This document shows, piece after piece, positions 32,396 through 35,420 of a stretch of 35,420 nucleotides of DNA (position 1 is the first letter of the stretch; each line of letters starts with the position of its first letter). Both the position numbers and the translations under genes were made by a program. The stretch comes from Liolophura sinensis (Eukaryota; Mollusca; Polyplacophora; Chitonida; Chitonidae). A model generated the notes under the pieces. It searched no databases, had not been told where the DNA came from, and worked only from the letters and a program-made list of their open reading frames with translations. Location: assembly GCF_032854445.1 (NCBI RefSeq), contig NW_027018361.1:1-35420 (forward strand). Reading direction: 5' to 3'.

Positions 32396-32945
32396 GAATT
32401 GAGCCAGGCATCGGCAGCTGTTGAAAAATTGCAAATTTCCCTGGTTTCCATGGAGTAAGAGCCGTTGCTGGGCACGTGATTATGACATAAATGATCATTC
32501 ATTTGTCGCTACAGCCAAAAGTATTGGTCGGAGAGCAACGCGGATTGCACCATTCGATTTCTCGTCACAAAATACGTCGGATTAGCCTCTTACTAGTAGC
32601 ACTGGAACAGTTTTTCCACTTTTGCATTTTTGCCTGGTCTTTTTGTTAATTGAAACCGGCTACACTGTACTCTGTACAATCGCGACTGGTCATTACTACA
32701 TTCAACTTTTGACTATAAGTTATGTGCCCTTCGGTAGCCCAGAAGACGTCAAATCTTTGGGCTAAGCCCATTTAACTCACCCAGCAATTGTCTTACTTCT
32801 AAGTGCAAGACAATCTCAATGTCTTTATCTACGTGTAGAAAAACCACACCATTTGTACATAAAAAAAAACAAGGTACTTGATACAGTCTGCTGTAAAAAG
32901 TACAACTAAACACTGAACCACATTTATAAGGTGCCAAAAGATGTG
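32396..32945 (+). repeat. Satellite unit M60, type T, catttat tail
   Basis: It has 'catttgtcg', 'tactacattc', a nine-A tract and 'ctgaaccac'. Length 550. Confidence 0.95.
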
Positions 32946-33494
32946 GAATTGGGCCAGGCATCGGCAGCTGTTAAAAAATTGCAAATATCCCTGGTTTTTA
33001 TGGAGTAAGAGCCGTTGCTGGGCACGTGATTATGACATCAATGATCATTCAATTGTCGCTACAGCCAAAAGTATAGGTCGGAGAGCAACGCGGTTTGCAC
33101 CATTCGATTTCTCGTCAAAAAATACGTCGGATTAGCCTCTTACCAGCAGCACTGGAACAGTTTTTCCACTTTTGCATTTTTGCCTGTTCTTTTTGTTAAT
33201 TGAAATCGGCTACACTGTACTCTGTACAATCGCGACTGGTCATTACTATATTCAACTTTTGACTATAAGTTATGTGCCCTTCGGTAGCCCAGAAGACCTG
33301 AAATCTTTGGGCAGAGCCCATTTAACTCACCCAGCAATTGCCTTACTTCTAAGTGCAAGACAATCTCAATGTCTTTATCTACGTGTAGAAAAACCAGACC
33401 ATTTGTACGTGAAAAACACAAGGTACTTGATACAGTCTGCTGTAAAAAGTACAACTAAACACTGACCCACATTTATAAGGTGCCAAAAGATGCG
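32946..33494 (+). repeat. Satellite unit M61, type Q, catttat tail
   Basis: It is preceded by a private 'gatgtgg'. It has 'ggtttttatgg', 'gcctgttc' and 'gggcagagcc'. Confidence 0.95.
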
Positions 33495-34043
33495 GAATTG
33501 GGCCAGGGATCGTCAGCTGTTAAAAAATTGCAAATATCCCTGGTTTCCATGGAGTAAGAGCCGTTGCTGGGCACGTGATTGTGACATAAATGATCATTCA
33601 ATTGTCACTACAGCCAAAAGTATTGGTCGGAGAGCAACGCGGTTTGTACCATTCGATTTCTCGTCACAAAATACGTCGGATTAGCCTCTTACCAGCAGCA
33701 CTGGAACAATCTTTCCACTTTTGCATTTTTGCCTGGTCTTTTTGTTAATTGAAATCGGCTACACTGTACTATGTACCATCGCGACTGGTCATTACTATAT
33801 TCAACTTTTGACTATAAGTTATGTGCCCTTCGGTAGCCCAGAAGACCTGAAATCTTTGGGCCAAGCCCATTCAACTCACCCAGCAATTGTCTTACTTCTA
33901 AGTCCAAGACAATCTCAATGTCTTTATCTACGTGTAGAAAAACCACACCATTTGTACATAAAAAACACAAGGTACTTAATACAGTCTGCTGTAAAAAGTA
34001 CAACTAAACACTGACCCACATTTATAAGGTGCCAAAAGATGCG
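33495..34043 (+). repeat. Satellite unit M62, type Q, catttat tail
   Basis: It resembles M38 and M51, with private 'atcgtcagctg' and 'cccattcaactc', and a normal 'ggagtaagag'. Confidence 0.95.
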
Positions 34044-34592
34044 GAATTGGGCCAGGGATCGGCAGCTGTTGAAAAAATTGCAAATTTCCCTGGTTTCCAT
34101 GGAGTAAGAGCCGTTGCTGGGCACGTGATTATGACATAAATGATCATTCAATTGTCACTACAGGCAAAAGTATTGGTCGGAGAGCAACGCGGTTTGCACC
34201 ATTCGATTTCTCGTCAAAAATACGTCGGATTAGCCTCTTACCAGCAGCACTGGAACAGTTTTTCCACTTTTGCATTTTTGCCTGGTCTTTTTGTTAATTG
34301 AAATCGGCTACACTGTACTCTGTACAATCGCGACTGGTCATTACTATATTCAACTTTTGACTATAAGTTATGTGCCCTTCGGTAGCCCAGAAGACGTCAA
34401 ATCTTTGGGCTCAGCCCATTTAACTCACCCAGCAATTGTCTTACTTCTAAGTGCAAGACAATCTCAATGTCTTTATCTACGTGTAGAAAAACCAGACCAT
34501 TTGTACATGAAAAACACAAGGTACTTGATACAGTCTGCTGTAAAAAGTACAACTGAACACTGACCCACTTCAGTAAGGTGCCAAAAGATTCG
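34044..34592 (+). repeat. Satellite unit M63, type Q, chimera
   Basis: It has an M39/M52-like head and an M48-like body; see the junction entry. Confidence 0.95.
34186..34217. other. Exchange junction inside chimeric unit M63
   Basis: Left of about 34190 M63 looks like M39 or M52 ('gggatcgg', 'gtattggtcgg', 'caacgcgg'). From 'gtcaaaaatacg' (34213) onward it looks like M48 ('cagcag', 'gggctcagcc', cttcag tail). Other units also carry the 'gtcaaaaaatac' form, so the donor is inferred from the run of units that follows (M64-M65 matching M49-M50). Confidence 0.7.
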
Positions 34593-35143
34593 GAACTGAG
34601 CCAGGCATCGGCAGCTGTTGAAAAATTGCAAATTTCCCTGGTTTCCATGGAGTAAGAGCCGTTGCTGGGCACGTGATTATGACATCAATGATCATTCATT
34701 TGTCGCTACAGCCAAAAGTATTGGTCGGAGAGCAACGCGGATTGCACCATTCGATTTCTCGTCACAAAATACGTCGGATTAGCCTCTTACTAGTAGCACT
34801 GGAACAGTTTTTCCACTTTTGCATTTTTGCCTGGTCTTTTTGTTAATTGAAACCGGCTACTCTGTACTCTGTACAATCGCGACTGGTCATTACTACATTC
34901 AACTTTTGACTATAAGTTATGTGCCCTTCGGTAGCCCAGAAGACGTCAAATCTTTGGGCTAAGCCCATTTAACTCACCGAGCAATTGTCTTACTTCTAAG
35001 TGCAAGACAATCTCAATGTTCTTTATCTACGTGTGGAAAAACCAGACCATTTGTACATAAAAAAAACAAAGGTACTTGATACAGTCTGCTGTAAAAAGTA
35101 CAACTAAACACTGAACCACATTTATAAGGTGCCAAAAGATGCG
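34593..35143 (+). repeat. Satellite unit M64, type T, catttat tail
   Basis: Sister of M49. It has private 'ggctactctg', 'ctcaccgag', 'caatgttcttt' and 'acgtgtggaa'. Length 551. Confidence 0.95.
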
Positions 35144-35420
35144 GAATTGGTCCAGGCATCGGCAGCTGTTAAAAATTGCAAATATCCCTGGTTTTTATGG
35201 AGTAAGAGCCGTTGCTGGGCACGTGATTATGACATCAATGATCATTGAATTGTCGCTACAGCCAAAGTATTGGTCGGAGAGCAACGCGGTTTGCACCATT
35301 CGATTTCTCGTCAAAAAATACGTCGGATTAGCCTCTTACCAGCAGCACTGGAACAGTTTTTCCACTTTTGCATTTTTGCCCTGGTCTTTTTGTTAATTGA
35401 AATCGGCTACACTGTACTCT
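35144..35420 (+). repeat. Satellite unit M65, type Q, truncated by window end
   Basis: The first 277 bp of a unit like M50 ('gaattggtcc', 'ggtttttatgg'). It has private indels 'ttaaaaattgc', 'gccaaagtatt' and 'tttgccctgg'. Confidence 0.93.

Larger units (their letters stand above)
32946..34190 (+). repeat. Partial third copy of the M37/M50 block (M61 to 5' M63)
   Basis: It lies about 6,044 bp (11 units) after M50-M52. M61 has 'ggtttttatgg'. M62 has 'ggtttgtacc', 'aatctttcc' and 'cttaatacag'. M63 opens with 'gggatcgg' followed by 'ttgaaaa', as in M39 and M52. The match stops inside M63. Confidence 0.75.
1..35420 (+). repeat. Tandem satellite array, 549-bp unit, 64 full copies plus one partial
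   Basis: The same ~549-bp sequence recurs head to tail from the first to the last base. I located each unit by its opening 'gaattg' (or a one-base variant) preceded by 'ggtgccaaaagat'. Most unit lengths are exactly 549; the extremes are 538 (M3) and 554 (M6). All copies have the same orientation and no foreign sequence separates them. Copies differ at a limited set of positions: the T/Q/N site before 'agcactgg', 'ctctgtacaatc' versus 'ctatgtaccatc', 'gacctgaaa' versus 'gacgtcaaa', 'gggctaag', 'gggccaag' or 'gggctcag', and three tail types. The sequence is moderately AT-rich by eye. The family is not one I recognise. A eukaryotic satellite is the best reading; a non-coding tandem array inside a very large gene or intron is possible but nothing supports it. 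No real gene is supported anywhere in the array. Confidence 0.97.
34217..35420 (+). repeat. Duplicated block 3'M63-M65, copy B
   Basis: This is the partner of the 3'M48-M50 block. It continues to the window edge, so its full extent is unknown. M64 and M65 carry several private indels. Confidence 0.82.

Noticed and set aside
1-35420. CRISPR array
   Set aside because: The period is 549 bp with no short repeat-spacer structure; the whole unit is repeated.
1-35420. Tandem rRNA, 5S, tRNA or spliced-leader gene array
   Set aside because: I found no recognisable rRNA, 5S or tRNA core. The resemblance of 'cggtagccc' to a dinoflagellate spliced leader and of 'gcatttttgcc' to an Sm site is too short and lacks the remaining sequence or structure.
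1-35420. Fixed higher-order repeat of several units
   Set aside because: The order of T, Q and N types has no constant period; similarity between distant units occurs at several different spacings.

Overview
The whole 35,420-base window is one uninterrupted tandem array of a satellite-type repeat. The unit is 549 bp. I place 64 complete units (M1 to M64) and a 277-bp partial unit (M65), all head to tail in the same orientation, with no insertion, inversion or unique sequence between them. Unit boundaries are arbitrary; I set them at the 'gaattg' that opens the window. The array runs off both ends of the window, so its true length and flanks are not visible. Such a long homogeneous array of a ~0.5-kb unit points to a eukaryotic nuclear genome (pericentromeric, centromeric, subtelomeric or sex-chromosome heterochromatin). 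I do not recognise the unit and cannot name the organism.

I see no protein-coding gene, rRNA, tRNA, CRISPR array or recognisable transposon. Open frames of about 60 to 123 codons recur every 549 bp on both strands, but they overlap one another, are broken by stops and indels in other copies, and look like by-products of the repeat.

Units are very similar but fall into subtypes. I type them by three bases before 'agcactgg': 'tagtag' = T, 'cagcag' = Q, 'caacag' = N. I also type them by the tail about 25 bp before the next unit: 'cttcag', 'catttat' or 'catgaat'. The subtypes do not alternate regularly, so there is no fixed higher-order repeat. Instead, blocks of one to seven units were copied elsewhere in the array at spacings of about 3, 5, 9, 11, 13, 15 and 16 units. 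Two units (M44 and M63) are clear chimeras marking exchange points. An N-T-Q trio recurs five times.

Each unit carries a set of short inverted repeats, densest in its 3' half, including two ~30-nt imperfect hairpins. Three patches (about 2.2-3.3 kb, 29.3-31.6 kb and 35.0-35.4 kb) hold most of the private single-base indels and may be either poorly polished assembly or less homogenised repeats.
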